Below, one piece after another: positions 29,522-39,128 of a stretch of 64,000 nt of DNA (position 1 is its first letter; every line of letters begins with the position of its first letter). The stretch spans positions 1 to 64,000 of the forward strand of contig NZ_JACVBX010000001.1 in assembly GCF_014852585.1 (NCBI RefSeq), read 5' to 3'. This DNA comes from Pseudomonas sp. PDM18. Its GTDB lineage: Bacteria; Pseudomonadota; Gammaproteobacteria; Pseudomonadales; Pseudomonadaceae. A model generated the notes under the pieces. It worked only from the letters and a program-made list of their open reading frames with translations. It was not told the origin of the DNA and did not search any database. The position numbers and the translations under genes were made by a program.

Positions 29522-30541
29522 TCAGTAGAGATTCGGCTCCATCTCCAACTCCACGCCGAAGCGCTGCTGGATATCGTCATGGATACGCCGAGCCAGTGCA
29601 TGCAGCTGCATCCCGGTGGCGCCGCCGTAGTTCACCAGTACCAACGCCTGCTGGGCATGGACACCCACCGGACCCTCGCGGAAGCCTTTCCAGCCAGCCT
29701 TGTCGATCAGCCAGCCGGCGGCCAGCTTCATCTGCCCATCGCCCTGCGGATAGGCCACCAGGTCGCTGTACTGCTGGCGCAGCGCATCGGCCAGAGTCAC
29801 GGAGACCACCGGGTTCTTGAAGAAGCTGCCGGCATTGCCCAGCACCGCCGGGTCCGGGAGCTTCTCACGGCGAATTGCACAGATCGCCCGCGAAACATCG
29901 GCCGGTGTCGGCGCAGTGACGCCCTCCTCTGCCAGACGCTGGCGCACTGGACCGTAGTCCAGATGCAGTTTCGCGATGCGGCTCAGCGCGAAGCGCACCC
30001 GCAGGATCAGCCAACGGCCCGGCTCACGCTTGAACCGACTTTCGCGGTAGGCAAAGGCGCAGTCTTCCAGGCCGAACTCGCGCAGATCGCCGCTCTCGCG
30101 ATCCAGCGCGGTCAGGCCGGCGAACACGTCCTTGATCTCGACGCCATAGGCGCCGATGTTCTGCATCGGAGCTGCGCCGACGGTGCCGGGAATCAGGCTG
30201 AGGTTCTCTAGCCCGCCGAAACCCTGGGCGAGGGTCCAGCGCACGAAGTCATCCCATACCTCGCCAGCCTCCGCCTCGACTACCACGCGCTCGCCGTCGT
30301 CACTGACGACACGCACGCCACGGGAAGCCATGCGCAGCACCAGCGCCTCGACGTCACGGGTCAGCAACAGGTTGCTGCCGCCACCGATCACCATCAGCGG
30401 CAGGCCCTTTGCTGCTGCGGCGGCGATACCGGCGCGCACCTCAGCATCGTCGTGGGCCTGGGCGAACCAGCGCGCCGCGACTTCGACACCGAAGGTGTTG
30501 TAGGGCTTGAGGGAAACGCGTTCTTGCAGTTGCAGCGTCAC
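29522..30541 (-). CDS. murB: UDP-N-acetylenolpyruvoylglucosamine reductase MurB
   Basis: A 339-residue type I MurB. The FAD-binding part has VIGGGSNLLLTRDVEALVL and LIPGTVGAAPMQNIGAYGVEI. YRESRFK and the catalytic Ser region NAGSFFKNPVVS follow, and the C-terminal Glu is in the ELEMEPNLY tail. It makes UDP-MurNAc for peptidoglycan. Its start overlaps the ptpA stop by 4 bases (ATGA). Last gene of the exbB-to-murB operon. Confidence 0.95.
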   Translation of the reverse strand: MTLQLQERVSLKPYNTFGVEVAARWFAQAHDDAEVRAGIAAAAAKGLPLMVIGGGSNLLLTRDVEALVLRMASRGVRVVSDDGERVVVEAEAGEVWDDFVRWTLAQGFGGLENLSLIPGTVGAAPMQNIGAYGVEIKDVFAGLTALDRESGDLREFGLEDCAFAYRESRFKREPGRWLILRVRFALSRIAKLHLDYGPVRQRLAEEGVTAPTPADVSRAICAIRREKLPDPAVLGNAGSFFKNPVVSVTLADALRQQYSDLVAYPQGDGQMKLAAGWLIDKAGWKGFREGPVGVHAQQALVLVNYGGATGMQLHALARRIHDDIQQRFGVELEMEPNLY

Positions 30542-31002
30542 AGGCGCCCCTTCACTTCCGTCAGCAGGCCGTCGCAGGCCCTTTCCACCAGGTCCAGCAC
30601 CTGCTCGAAACCGTCTTCGCCGCCGTAATACGGGTCGGGGACTTCGTCGACTTCCAGCTCGTAGCGGCGCAGGAACAGGTCCAGCTCCGCCTTGCCGCTG
30701 CTGCCGCGAAGATGCTTGAGGTCGCGCAGGTTGGCGTTGTCCATCGCCAGGACCAGATCGTAGCGGGAGAAGTCGGCGACGCTGACCTGTCGCGCCCGCA
30801 GGCCCGACAGGTCATAGCCACGGCGCAGCGCGGCAGCGCGGGTCCGCGCGTCCGGCGCCTTGCCGACGTGCCAGTCGCCGGTGCCAGCCGAATCGATCTC
30901 GATGCGATTCTCCAGGCTCGCTTCGCGGACCTTGTGGCGGAATACGCCTTCGGCGGTGGGCGAGCGGCAGATGTTGCCCAGGCAGACGAACAGAACCTTC
31001 AT
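30538..31002 (-). CDS. low-molecular-weight protein tyrosine phosphatase
   Basis: A 154-residue protein with the P-loop VCLGNICRSPTAEG (C-x5-R) and the general acid Asp in EVPDPYYGG. These are the full LMW-PTP signatures. Its ATG shares a base with the kdsB stop, and its stop overlaps the murB start. It acts in the cytoplasm; its protein substrate is unknown. The setting among LPS and cell-wall genes suggests an envelope role, but that is inference. Confidence 0.93.
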   Translation of the reverse strand: MKVLFVCLGNICRSPTAEGVFRHKVREASLENRIEIDSAGTGDWHVGKAPDARTRAAALRRGYDLSGLRARQVSVADFSRYDLVLAMDNANLRDLKHLRGSSGKAELDLFLRRYELEVDEVPDPYYGGEDGFEQVLDLVERACDGLLTEVKGRL

Positions 31003-31766
31003 CAGCCCCCCAGGATGCGCCGGACGCGCTCCAGGTCTTCCGGGGTATCGACGCCGGCTTGCGGCGATTCCAAGGCGTCAGCCACGTGGATGCGCACGCC
31101 ATGCCAGAGCGCGCGCAGCTGCTCCAGGCACTCGGTGTCTTCCAGCCAGCACGGGCCCCAGGCCACGAAATCGCGCAGGAAGCGCGCACGGTAGGCGTAG
31201 ATGCCGATGTGGCGGCGGTACGGCACGTTGGCCGGCAAGCTTTCGCGATCCACCGCGAAGGCGTCGCGCGCCCAGGGCAGCGTGGCGCGGCTGAAGGTCA
31301 GGGCCAGGCCGTTCTTGTCGCTGACCACCTTAACGATGTTCGGGTTGAACAGCGCGGCCGGATCGTGGATTTCCTCACACAGGGTGGCGATGCCTGCTTC
31401 CGGGTGCGCCGCAAGGTTGGCGGCCACCTGGTCGATGATCGACGGCGGCACCAGCGGCTCGTCGCCCTGCACGTTGACCACGATGGCATCGTCGGCCAGG
31501 CCCAGGGCGTCGGCAACTTCCGCCAGGCGGTCGGTGCCGGAGTTGTGGTCGGCGCGGGTCAGCACCACCTGGGCGCCGAAGCCCTGGCAGGCATCGAAGA
31601 TGCGCGCATCGTCGGTGGCGACCACCACCTGGGTGGCCGAGCTTTTGCCGGCCTGCGCCCAGACGTGCTGGATCATCGGCTTTCCGGCGATGTCCTGCAG
31701 CGGCTTGCCGGGCAGGCGGGTGGAGGCGAAGCGGGCGGGAATGACGACGGTGTAGGCCTGGGTCAT
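31002..31766 (-). CDS. kdsB: CMP-KDO synthetase KdsB
   Basis: A 254-residue nucleotidyltransferase. [36 protein letters not shown] carries the nucleotide motif, followed by [13 protein letters not shown] and [15 protein letters not shown]. It activates KDO for lipopolysaccharide inner-core synthesis. It starts 4 bases after ycaR and is coupled to the tyrosine phosphatase gene downstream. Confidence 0.95.
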   Translation of the reverse strand: MTQAYTVVIPARFASTRLPGKPLQDIAGKPMIQHVWAQAGKSSATQVVVATDDARIFDACQGFGAQVVLTRADHNSGTDRLAEVADALGLADDAIVVNVQGDEPLVPPSIIDQVAANLAAHPEAGIATLCEEIHDPAALFNPNIVKVVSDKNGLALTFSRATLPWARDAFAVDRESLPANVPYRRHIGIYAYRARFLRDFVAWGPCWLEDTECLEQLRALWHGVRIHVADALESPQAGVDTPEDLERVRRILGG

Positions 31767-31770
31767 GGCG

Positions 31771-31956
31771 TTACTTGTCCAGACGCTCGTCGACGTTCAG
31801 GGTACGCGCCTCGCCTTCGAGCATCACCGGGATGCCGTCGCGCACCGGGTAGGCCAGGCCGTCGGTCTTGCAGATCAGCTCGGACTTATCATCGGTGAGC
31901 TTGAGCGGGCCCTTGCACAGCGGACAGGCGAGGATATCGAGGAGTTTCGGGTCCAT
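31771..31956 (-). CDS. ycaR: YcaR / Trm112-like small protein (UPF0434)
   Basis: A 61-residue protein ([20 protein letters not shown]...[18 protein letters not shown]). It has one CPLC pair and a single further Cys, typical of bacterial UPF0434. It lies between lpxK and kdsB, its constant place. Function in bacteria is not established. Confidence 0.92.
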   Translation of the reverse strand: MDPKLLDILACPLCKGPLKLTDDKSELICKTDGLAYPVRDGIPVMLEGEARTLNVDERLDK

Positions 31957-32022
31957 GGTGCGTTCCTTGAGCTTGAACAGCGAACAATTTGAATGCGGAC
32001 GGCACCGGGTTGCGACGGCGGA

Positions 32023-33021
32023 TCAGCGGACGAGCAGGCGCTCGAGCTGAACGTCGAACCAGGCGACGAAGGCCGGCGACGGCTGCGCTTCGACGGCGAG
32101 GTACCACCAGTCGGGCGCGGCGAAGGACCGGCATTTCACCGCGTCCTTCTCGGTCATGACCAGCGGCAGTTCCGGCGTGAAGCGCAGCTGCTCGGCGGTG
32201 TAGGCCGCATGGTCGGGGAAGGGATGCGGAATCGGCCGCCAGTTTAGCGCCTCGAGCGTTGCGAAGAAACGCTGCGGGTTGCCGATCCCGGCCAGTGCAT
32301 GCAGCGACTGACCACTGGGGAAGTGCTCGACGCCACGCCGCTCACCGCTGGCCAGGTTGACCAGGGCAGCCGGTCGCAGGACGAAGGAGAAGGCGCCGGA
32401 CGGATCGGACGGCGCACCGTTGTGCAGCACGGCGTCGACTTCGGACAGTCGCTCGGCGGGTTCGCGCAACGGCCCGGCGGGCAGGCAGCGGCCGTTGCCC
32501 AGGCCACGGGCGGCGTCGATCAGCACCAGTTCCAGGTCGCGGGCCAGCCGGTAATGTTGCAGGCCGTCATCACAGAGGATCAGGTCCAGTGGCTCTTCGG
32601 CCAGCAGCGCGCGCACGGCACTGGAGCGGTCCGGGTCGATCATCAGCGGCACGCCACTGCGACGCACGATCATCAGCGGCTCGTCGCCCGCCTGGGCCGC
32701 CGATTGCTCGGCGCGCACGCGCCAGGGCGTCTGCGGCGGCTTGGCGCCATAGCCACGGCTGACCACACCGACCTTCAATCCACGGGCGCGGCAGTGTTCG
32801 ATCAGCCAGAGGATCATCGGTGTCTTGCCGGTGCCACCCACCGTAATGTTGCCGACCACGATGATCGGTACCGGGGCGCGGTAGGCCGGCTTGGCGCCGG
32901 AGAGGAAGTCCTGCCGGCGGCCCTGGGCGACGCGCCGGTAGAGCAGTTCGAGCGGCCTGAGCAGGGCGAGGGCCGGGTGGCCCTTGTACCAGGCGTCGAG
33001 CAGGCGATCGGAGAACGCCAT
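32023..33021 (-). CDS. lpxK: lipid A 4'-kinase LpxK
   Basis: A 332-residue inner-membrane-associated kinase. The N-terminal part ([19 protein letters not shown]) is followed by the P-loop [21 protein letters not shown], then VSRGYGAK and [23 protein letters not shown]. It phosphorylates the 4' position of the lipid A precursor. Its start abuts the exbD stop (one shared base). The gene is not beside msbA here but follows an ExbBD pair. Confidence 0.95.
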   Translation of the reverse strand: MAFSDRLLDAWYKGHPALALLRPLELLYRRVAQGRRQDFLSGAKPAYRAPVPIIVVGNITVGGTGKTPMILWLIEHCRARGLKVGVVSRGYGAKPPQTPWRVRAEQSAAQAGDEPLMIVRRSGVPLMIDPDRSSAVRALLAEEPLDLILCDDGLQHYRLARDLELVLIDAARGLGNGRCLPAGPLREPAERLSEVDAVLHNGAPSDPSGAFSFVLRPAALVNLASGERRGVEHFPSGQSLHALAGIGNPQRFFATLEALNWRPIPHPFPDHAAYTAEQLRFTPELPLVMTEKDAVKCRSFAAPDWWYLAVEAQPSPAFVAWFDVQLERLLVR

Positions 33022-33470
33022 CAGGGGGTCTTCTTGTCCGCCCGGGACTCGATGGTGGTGATGCGCAGGTGGGTGAAGCCCAGCTTGCCGGCGGCATCCA
33101 TCGCGGTGACCACGGACTGGTAGTCCACCTTGCCGTCGGCGGTGATCACCACCGGCAGGCTGTTGTCGCCGGCGGATTCACGCTGCATGGCGTTCATCAG
33201 GTTTTCCAGGTCGTCGCGCGCCAGGCTCTGGCCGTTCAGCGCGTAGTGACCTTCGAGGCTGATGGAGATTTCCAGCTGCTTGATCTCGGTGGCTTCGGGC
33301 GGCGTGCCGCTGACCGCCTCAGGCAGTTCGACCTTGAGCTGCGAAGGCTTGGTGAACGAGGTGGCAACCACGAAGAACAGCAGCAACACGAAGATCACGT
33401 CGATCAGCGACGCCAGGTTGATGAAGACGTCCTCGCGGGCCGCTCCGCCCGCTCTGCGGCGGAATTTCAC
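33021..33470 (-). CDS. exbD: ExbD/TolR-family proton channel subunit
   Basis: A 149-residue protein. A single membrane helix near 17-40 ([23 protein letters not shown]) contains the conserved Asp that uses the proton gradient. A periplasmic domain with [15 protein letters not shown] and [15 protein letters not shown] follows. It pairs with the ExbB-like protein encoded just upstream (4-base overlap). No tonB is adjacent, so the energised partner is unknown. Location before lpxK suggests an envelope or LPS task. Confidence 0.9.
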   Translation of the reverse strand: MKFRRRAGGAAREDVFINLASLIDVIFVLLLFFVVATSFTKPSQLKVELPEAVSGTPPEATEIKQLEISISLEGHYALNGQSLARDDLENLMNAMQRESAGDNSLPVVITADGKVDYQSVVTAMDAAGKLGFTHLRITTIESRADKKTP

Positions 33471-34102
33471 GCTTTGCCTTCCTCGACAAAGTCGACTTCG
33501 CGATCGCCCTGGGTCACTTCCACCAGCTTGATGGCTTCCTGCTCCATGGCGATGACCAGTTCATCGACGCGGCGCAGCAGGTAGCGATGGAAGAACACCG
33601 CCGGGATCGCCACGATCAGGCCAGCCGCGGTGGTGATCAGGGCCTTGGAGATACCGCCAGCGAGCATCGGCGCATTGGCCATGCCGTCGCCCATGAAGGC
33701 GCTGAAGATCTGGATCATGCCGAACACGGTACCCAGCAAGCCAAGTAGCGGCGCCATGGCAGCGATGGTTCCCAGGGCGTTGAGGTAGCGCTCCAGCTCG
33801 TGGATGACGCGGGAGGCGGCTTCCTCGATGCACTCCTTCATGATCTCGCGACCGTGCTTGGAGTTGGCCAGGCCAGCCGCGAGGATTTCACCCAGCGGGG
33901 AAGACGCGCGCAGGTCCTTCAGGACCTGGCTGTTCATCTTCTTGTCCTTGATCTGCTTCCACACCTGGCCGAGCAGCTGCGGCGGGGCCACACGGCTCAA
34001 GCGCAGGGTCCAGAGACGTTCGGCGACGATCGCCATGGCAGCGATGGAGCTCAGCAAGATCGGCAGCATCATCCAGCCGCCAGCTTTGACCAGTTCCCAC
34101 AC
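33467..34102 (-). CDS. exbB: ExbB/TolQ-family proton channel subunit
   Basis: A 211-residue protein starting at GTG 34102 (VWELVKAGGWMMLPILLSS), with GGGG 10 bases upstream. An open frame reaches 34177, but the GTG start gives the family length and N-terminus. Three membrane helices: about 11-31, then APLLGLLGTVFGMIQIF and LITTAAGLIVAIPAVFFHRYL. It forms the pentameric part of the motor with the ExbD-like protein. First gene of the operon running to murB. Confidence 0.9.
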   Translation of the reverse strand: MWELVKAGGWMMLPILLSSIAAMAIVAERLWTLRLSRVAPPQLLGQVWKQIKDKKMNSQVLKDLRASSPLGEILAAGLANSKHGREIMKECIEEAASRVIHELERYLNALGTIAAMAPLLGLLGTVFGMIQIFSAFMGDGMANAPMLAGGISKALITTAAGLIVAIPAVFFHRYLLRRVDELVIAMEQEAIKLVEVTQGDREVDFVEEGKA

Positions 34103-34173
34103 AGTGGTGAATCCCCTGAAAAAAAGTGGCGCCACTCTAGCACAGGGGCCGTGGCGAGCCGACCGCCCGAGGC

Positions 34174-36399
34174 TCAATTTTCCTGCCAGAAATGTGCGCC
34201 TTCCCGCACTCCCCGGACCTCGCCATGGGCACCGAGCGTCAGGGTCAGTGCGCCCTGCTCCGCCGTATCCTGAATCCTGATGCCCAGCGCGCGGAAGCGC
34301 TCGACGACCGACGGGTGCGGATGGCCGTAGGGATTGTTAGCGCCACGGGAGATGATCGCCGTCGTCGGCCTGATCGCCCGCAGGAAGGCCGGTCCGGAGG
34401 AACTGCGGCTGCCGTGATGGCCGGCCAGCAGCCAGTCGATACGCTCCCCCGGATGCGCGGCCAGCCAGGCCAGCTCGGCGGGTCGTGGCAGGTCGCCGGT
34501 CAGCAGGATGCGTTCGCCGTTGGCTTCGACTTCCAGCGCGCAGGAACGGTCGTTGCTTTCCCCGGCGCCCGCCCAGGCCCAGCTGGAGAAGCGAACGCCA
34601 TCGACCTGCCACTCTTCGATTCGACAGGGACGCGCCTGCAGTTCCTGCGGCAGGCGATCGGGCTCGCCGCTGATGACCTGAGCCGGCCGCAGCGAGCGCT
34701 TTACCGCTGCGGCGCCGCCGGCATGGTCGTTGTCCGCGTGACTGAGCATCAGCCTATCCAGCCGCCCGATACCCAGGCTACGCAGCGTCGGTACGACCAC
34801 ACGCTCACCGATGTCGAATTCGCCGTTGCGCGCCCCGGTGTCGTAGAGCCAGACCTGGCTGCGCGTGCGGATCAGCACTGAAAGCCCCTGCCCCACGTCC
34901 AGCACGCGGATCTCGGCCGTGCCCGGTGCGGGCAACGGGACGGTCGGCCAGAAGACCGGCAGGAACATTGCCAGCCCCAGCGCACGCAATGGCACGCCGG
35001 CCGGCGCAAGCAGCAGGAGCGCCCCCAGCATCGCCAGCGCCACGGCCAAGACGGGGGCGGCTACCGGCTGCCAGGCGGGCGCCAGCTCGGCCATCCAGCC
35101 CAGCAGGCGGAACAGCAACTCCAGCAGTCCGCCCGACACCCAGAGCAGCCCCTCGCCCAGCCATGGCACGCCAAGCGTCAGGCTCCCCAGCAGCGCCATC
35201 GGCACGACGACCAACTCGACCCATGGCACGGCGATCAGGTTGGCGACCACGCCAGACACACTCAGCGGCAAACCCAGTGCGATGGACGCCGGCAGCAGCC
35301 CCACCGCCATCAGCCATTGCGCGCGCAGCCAGGTGCGCAAGGCGGTCCAGCGTCCCAGCCGTCCCGAAAAACCGTAGATCAGCAGCGCCACCGCCGCATA
35401 GGACAGCCAGAAGCCCGGCAACAGCACCACCAGCGGCTCGACCAGCAGCACCGCCAGCAAGGCGCCGAGCAAGGGCGTCCACAGGCCCCGATGGCGATAG
35501 CACAGACGCCACAACAGGACGATGGAGACCATGACGCAGGCGCGCGCCAACGGCACCTCGAATCCCGCCATCAGGCTGTAGGCCCAGGCGCCGCTTGCGG
35601 CCAGCAGGCAGGCAGAGGGCAACCACGGGACTCGCGCCGGCCAACAACCGAAGCGCGCCAGGCCAGCGACCAGTGCATAGAGCAGGCCGGCCAGCAGCGA
35701 GATGTGCGAGCCGGAGATCACCATCAGGTGCAGGGTTCCGGTGTCCTGCAGGACTTGCCAGTCCGCCGTGGTCAGCCCGGACGCATCGCCCAGCACCAGC
35801 GCGGCGAGCGCCCCGGAGCGCCCATGGGCATCCACCACCAGCAGTCGTTGCCGCCAGGCTTCGCGCCAAGCGCGCGGGCCGCCGGAAGCTTCCAGGCGCT
35901 GCCCGTCCTTCACGCTGCCGGTAGCGCCGATGCGCTGGGCGGTAAGCCAGGCTTCGTAATCGAACCCCGCGCCATTGGCCATGCCGTGGGGACGCTTGAG
36001 TTTCACGGCGAGCCGCCAGCGCTCGCCGCCCTCCACCGGCGGCCCGCCGAACCAGGACAGACGCAGCGTGGCAGGGACCTTCGCGCGAGGGCTGGAGACC
36101 TCGGCGAGCTGGAAACGCACCGATGGCCCGGAGCGATCCGGCAGGCCCTCTACCCTGCCCTCCAGCCATAGCGTACGGCCGTCCAGCTCCAGCGCCAGAC
36201 GATCATCCAGCGCCCACTGCGCCGACTGGCAGGCCCAGGCGAAACCGAGCAGGAACAGGCCGACGAAATAGCCGCGAGTGAACAACAACGGCAGCGCGAC
36301 CAGCGCGAGAAGCAGCAGAACCCAGCCGGATGGCAGCGCCGGCATCCAGCGCAGCGCCAGCAACCCCAGGGCCAGCGCGAACATCCCTGTACGAGGCAA
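34174..36399 (-). CDS. comEC: ComEC/Rec2 DNA-uptake channel protein
   Basis: A 741-residue protein from TTG 36399 (LPRTGMFALALGLLALRW). AGGGAG lies 8 bases upstream, better than the ATG at 36384 or the far upstream ATG at 36489. Many membrane helices, the competence domain (HLMVISGSHISLLAGLLYALVAG) and a C-terminal metallo-beta-lactamase-like domain (LDVGQGLSVLIRTR, LMLSHADNDHAGG, LLAGHHGSRSSSG). It moves single-stranded DNA across the inner membrane in natural transformation. All regions look intact. Confidence 0.93.
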   Translation of the reverse strand: MPRTGMFALALGLLALRWMPALPSGWVLLLLALVALPLLFTRGYFVGLFLLGFAWACQSAQWALDDRLALELDGRTLWLEGRVEGLPDRSGPSVRFQLAEVSSPRAKVPATLRLSWFGGPPVEGGERWRLAVKLKRPHGMANGAGFDYEAWLTAQRIGATGSVKDGQRLEASGGPRAWREAWRQRLLVVDAHGRSGALAALVLGDASGLTTADWQVLQDTGTLHLMVISGSHISLLAGLLYALVAGLARFGCWPARVPWLPSACLLAASGAWAYSLMAGFEVPLARACVMVSIVLLWRLCYRHRGLWTPLLGALLAVLLVEPLVVLLPGFWLSYAAVALLIYGFSGRLGRWTALRTWLRAQWLMAVGLLPASIALGLPLSVSGVVANLIAVPWVELVVVPMALLGSLTLGVPWLGEGLLWVSGGLLELLFRLLGWMAELAPAWQPVAAPVLAVALAMLGALLLLAPAGVPLRALGLAMFLPVFWPTVPLPAPGTAEIRVLDVGQGLSVLIRTRSQVWLYDTGARNGEFDIGERVVVPTLRSLGIGRLDRLMLSHADNDHAGGAAAVKRSLRPAQVISGEPDRLPQELQARPCRIEEWQVDGVRFSSWAWAGAGESNDRSCALEVEANGERILLTGDLPRPAELAWLAAHPGERIDWLLAGHHGSRSSSGPAFLRAIRPTTAIISRGANNPYGHPHPSVVERFRALGIRIQDTAEQGALTLTLGAHGEVRGVREGAHFWQEN

Positions 36400-36536
36400 C
36401 GGAGCGACTCCCTGACCCCGGCGCAACCGCCGATCCGATTGGTCTGCGGCGGTTACACACGGACATAGTTGGCAACGAATGACTGTCACCTAGCTAGGCA
36501 TAATGAACCGTCGTCCGTCTGCCAGAGATTTCCTCC

Positions 36537-37067
36537 ATGCCGCGCCGAATCTTCAAGCGCTACATGCCCGATCCGGAGAGCATCAGGAACCACAAGGGCC
36601 TGCGCTTTCTCGGACCGCTGATCCAGTCGCCCAACCTCTGGCACCTGAATCGCCGCTCCGTGTCCCGTGCCATGGGCATGGGGCTGTTCGCCGCGTTCAT
36701 CCCGATCCCGCTGCAGATGCTGCTGGCCGCCTCGCTGGCGGTGTGGGTGCGGGCCAACCTGCCGATCTCGGTGGGGCTGGTCTGGCTGACCAACCCGATC
36801 ACCATGCCGCCGGTGTTCTACTGCACCTACAAGATGGGCGCCTGGGTGATGGGCATCCCGGCACGCGCCCTGCCCGACCACCTGACCTGGGAATGGATCA
36901 GCGGCGAGCTGTCGATGCTCTGGCAGCCGTTCCTGCTGGGCTCGGTGATCTGCGGCATCCTGGTGGGCATCCTCGGCTACCTGCTCACCGAGGGTTACTG
37001 GCGCTGGTGGATCGGCCGCAGCTGGCGGCGGCGTCGGGCGCTGCGCAACCTGCAGAACGGCCTGTAG
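36537..37067 (+). CDS. DUF2062 membrane protein
   Basis: A 176-residue basic membrane protein (MPRRIFKRYMPDPESIRNHKGLRFLG...). Helices lie near 47-70 and 72-95, with the conserved LTNPITMPPVFYCTYKMGAWVMG segment of DUF2062, and another near 128-150. It ends in an Arg-rich tail. It is divergent from comEC, as in P. aeruginosa PA2985. Function unknown. Confidence 0.9.
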   Translation: MPRRIFKRYMPDPESIRNHKGLRFLGPLIQSPNLWHLNRRSVSRAMGMGLFAAFIPIPLQMLLAASLAVWVRANLPISVGLVWLTNPITMPPVFYCTYKMGAWVMGIPARALPDHLTWEWISGELSMLWQPFLLGSVICGILVGILGYLLTEGYWRWWIGRSWRRRRALRNLQNGL

Positions 37068-37098
37068 ACGCAATCGCCGCCTCGGCAATTACGTTTTT

Positions 37099-37128
37099 TC
37101 GTAGAAACGAGCTTGCTCCTACAGGTAC
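37099..37128. repeat. partial REP-like sequence
   Basis: CGTAGAAACGAGCTTGCTCCTACA matches one half of the Pseudomonas REP pattern seen complete at 52200-52269, with decay in the first arm. Confidence 0.5.
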
Positions 37129-37157
37129 AAAAAATCCGCCCCGAAGGGCGGCTTTTT
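37129..37157. terminator. bidirectional terminator between the DUF2062 gene and lolE
   Basis: CCGCCC-CGAA-GGGCGG stem (37136-37151), with A6 before and T5 after it, so it can serve both convergent genes. Confidence 0.85.
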
Positions 37158-37170
37158 CATGGGCCGGTGA

Positions 37171-38418
37171 TCACTCGTACCGCAGCGATTCCGCCGGCTG
37201 GGTCGAGGCCGCGCGCCAGGCCGGGTAGAGCGTGGCGAGGAAGCTCATCGACAGCGCCGCGACGCAGATCAGCACGATGTCGCTGATCTGCGGGTCGGAC
37301 GGCAGGTAGTTGATGAAATAGATGTCCGAGTTGAACACGTGGGTGCCGGCGACGCGCTCCAGGGTCGAGACGATCGCGGTGACGTTGTACGCCGCCAGCA
37401 CGCCCAGCACGCAGCCGATGACGGTGCCGATCAGGCCGATCACCGTGCCCTGCACCATGAAGATCGCCATGATCTGCTTCGGCGTGGCGCCCAGGGTGCG
37501 CAGGATGGCGATGTCCGCGCGCTTGTCGGCCACCACCATGATAAGGGTGGCGATGATGTTGAAGGCGGCGACCGCGACGATCAGCAACAGCAGCAGGCCG
37601 ATCATGGTCTTTTCCATCTTCATCGCGCTGAACAGGCTGCCCTGGGTGTGAGTCCAGTCCACCGAGCGGTAACCGTCGCCCAGCTGTTTGGCGATGGCCG
37701 CGCCGACTTCGGGCGCCTGGAAAAGGTCCTTCAGGGCGATGCGCACGCTCTGCACCTGGCCTGGCTGCCAGCGCATCAGGCTGGCCGCGTCGTCCACGTG
37801 GATCAGCGCCAGGGTGCTGTCCAGTTCGGCGCCGACCTTGAAGATGCCGACCACATTGAGGCGCTGCATGCGGGGGGTGATGCCGCCGGGCGCGGTGCTC
37901 GGCTCGGGGACGATCAGCAGCAGGCTGTCGCCGACATTGACGTGGAAGCGCCGCGCAGTGATCTCGCCGATGACCACGCCGAACTCGGTGGCCTTGAGAT
38001 CGTCGAGACTGCCGCGGACCATGTGCTGGCCGATGATCGACACCTGGGTTTCCAGCGCCGGATCGACGCCATCGACCTCGATGGGTTGCATCATGCCCTT
38101 GTAGGAGAGCATGCCGTCGACTTCGGTGTAGGGCACCGCGCCGACGATCTTCGGGTTCTGTTTCGCCACCTGGGCCACGCGCTGCCAGTCGTCCAGCGGG
38201 CCGCTGGCCTGCTGCAGCACGGCATGCGGAACCATGCCGAGGATGCGCGAGCGCATTTCCTTCTGGAAGCCGTTCATCACCGAAAGCACCACGATCATGG
38301 CCAGCACGCCCAGCGCAAGGCCGATCATCGAGGTCAGGGAGATGAACGAGATGTAGTGGTTGCGTCGCTTGGCACGGGTGTAGCGGGTGCCGATGAAGAC
38401 GGACAGGGGTCTGAACAT
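37171..38418 (-). CDS. lolE: lipoprotein-releasing ABC transporter permease (LolE/LolC family, second copy)
   Basis: A 415-residue permease. The first membrane helix and signature are [33 protein letters not shown] large periplasmic domain follows, then three C-terminal helices with [33 protein letters not shown]. With LolD and the partner permease it releases lipoproteins from the inner membrane to LolA. LolC or LolE naming is by order only, since the two paralogs are very alike. Last gene of the lolCDE operon. Confidence 0.92.
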   Translation of the reverse strand: MFRPLSVFIGTRYTRAKRRNHYISFISLTSMIGLALGVLAMIVVLSVMNGFQKEMRSRILGMVPHAVLQQASGPLDDWQRVAQVAKQNPKIVGAVPYTEVDGMLSYKGMMQPIEVDGVDPALETQVSIIGQHMVRGSLDDLKATEFGVVIGEITARRFHVNVGDSLLLIVPEPSTAPGGITPRMQRLNVVGIFKVGAELDSTLALIHVDDAASLMRWQPGQVQSVRIALKDLFQAPEVGAAIAKQLGDGYRSVDWTHTQGSLFSAMKMEKTMIGLLLLLIVAVAAFNIIATLIMVVADKRADIAILRTLGATPKQIMAIFMVQGTVIGLIGTVIGCVLGVLAAYNVTAIVSTLERVAGTHVFNSDIYFINYLPSDPQISDIVLICVAALSMSFLATLYPAWRAASTQPAESLRYE

Positions 38419-38429
38419 TCCGTTATCCC

Positions 38430-39128
38430 TCAGGCGGCGACCAGCCGGCCCTCCTCCAGGCGCAGCACACGATCCATCTGCTGGGCGAGGTGAGTGTCGT
38501 GGGTCACCACCAGGAAGGCGGTGCGCAGGGACTGCGACAGTTCCAGCATCAGCTCCTGGATACCGTGGGCGGTGTGCTGGTCGAGGTTGCCGGTGGGCTC
38601 GTCGAGAAGCACCAGCTTCGGCGTGTTGACCAAAGCACGGGCGATGGCCACGCGCTGGCGCTCACCACCGGACAGCTCCGACGGCTTGTGGCTCAGGCGA
38701 TGGCCCAACCCGACCCGCTCCAGCAGCGCAGTGGCACGCTGGCGCGCCTCGGGGATCGGCGTCTTGCCGATCAGCAACGGCATGCAGACGTTCTCCAGCG
38801 CGGTGAACTCGGGCAGCAGGTGGTGGAACTGGTAGACGAAGCCCAGCGCGCGGTTGCGCAGCAGGCCGCGCTGCTTCTCGTTCAGCGCCGACAACTGCTC
38901 ACCGGCCAGCCATACGCTGCCGGTACTGGGCGTGTCGAGGCCGCCGAGCATGTTCAGCAGGGTGCTCTTGCCCGAGCCGGAGCTGCCGACGATGGCGACG
39001 CGCTCGCCGGGCAGCAGCTCCAGTTGCACGCCGGAGAGCACTTCGACCGACTGCGGGCCTTCCTCGTAGCGCTTGCCGAGGTCGCGGCAGCTCAGGACGG
39101 CCTGGTCGTGGGGGGTCGGCTTACTCAT
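38430..39128 (-). CDS. lolD: lipoprotein-releasing ABC ATPase LolD
   Basis: A 232-residue ATPase starting [21 protein letters not shown] at 39128. Walker A is [12 protein letters not shown], the Q-loop region is [18 protein letters not shown] (LolD signature), the ABC signature is [15 protein letters not shown], Walker B is [12 protein letters not shown], and the H-loop is VTHD. Its start overlaps the upstream permease stop by 8 bases. The frame's further upstream extension lies inside lolC. Confidence 0.95.
   Translation of the reverse strand: MSKPTPHDQAVLSCRDLGKRYEEGPQSVEVLSGVQLELLPGERVAIVGSSGSGKSTLLNMLGGLDTPSTGSVWLAGEQLSALNEKQRGLLRNRALGFVYQFHHLLPEFTALENVCMPLLIGKTPIPEARQRATALLERVGLGHRLSHKPSELSGGERQRVAIARALVNTPKLVLLDEPTGNLDQHTAHGIQELMLELSQSLRTAFLVVTHDTHLAQQMDRVLRLEEGRLVAA

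Noticed and set aside
34805-36169. 454-codon frame on the minus strand inside comEC
   Set aside because: It is the same strand in another frame, Ala/Gly/Arg-rich without domains; comEC motifs are in the accepted frame.
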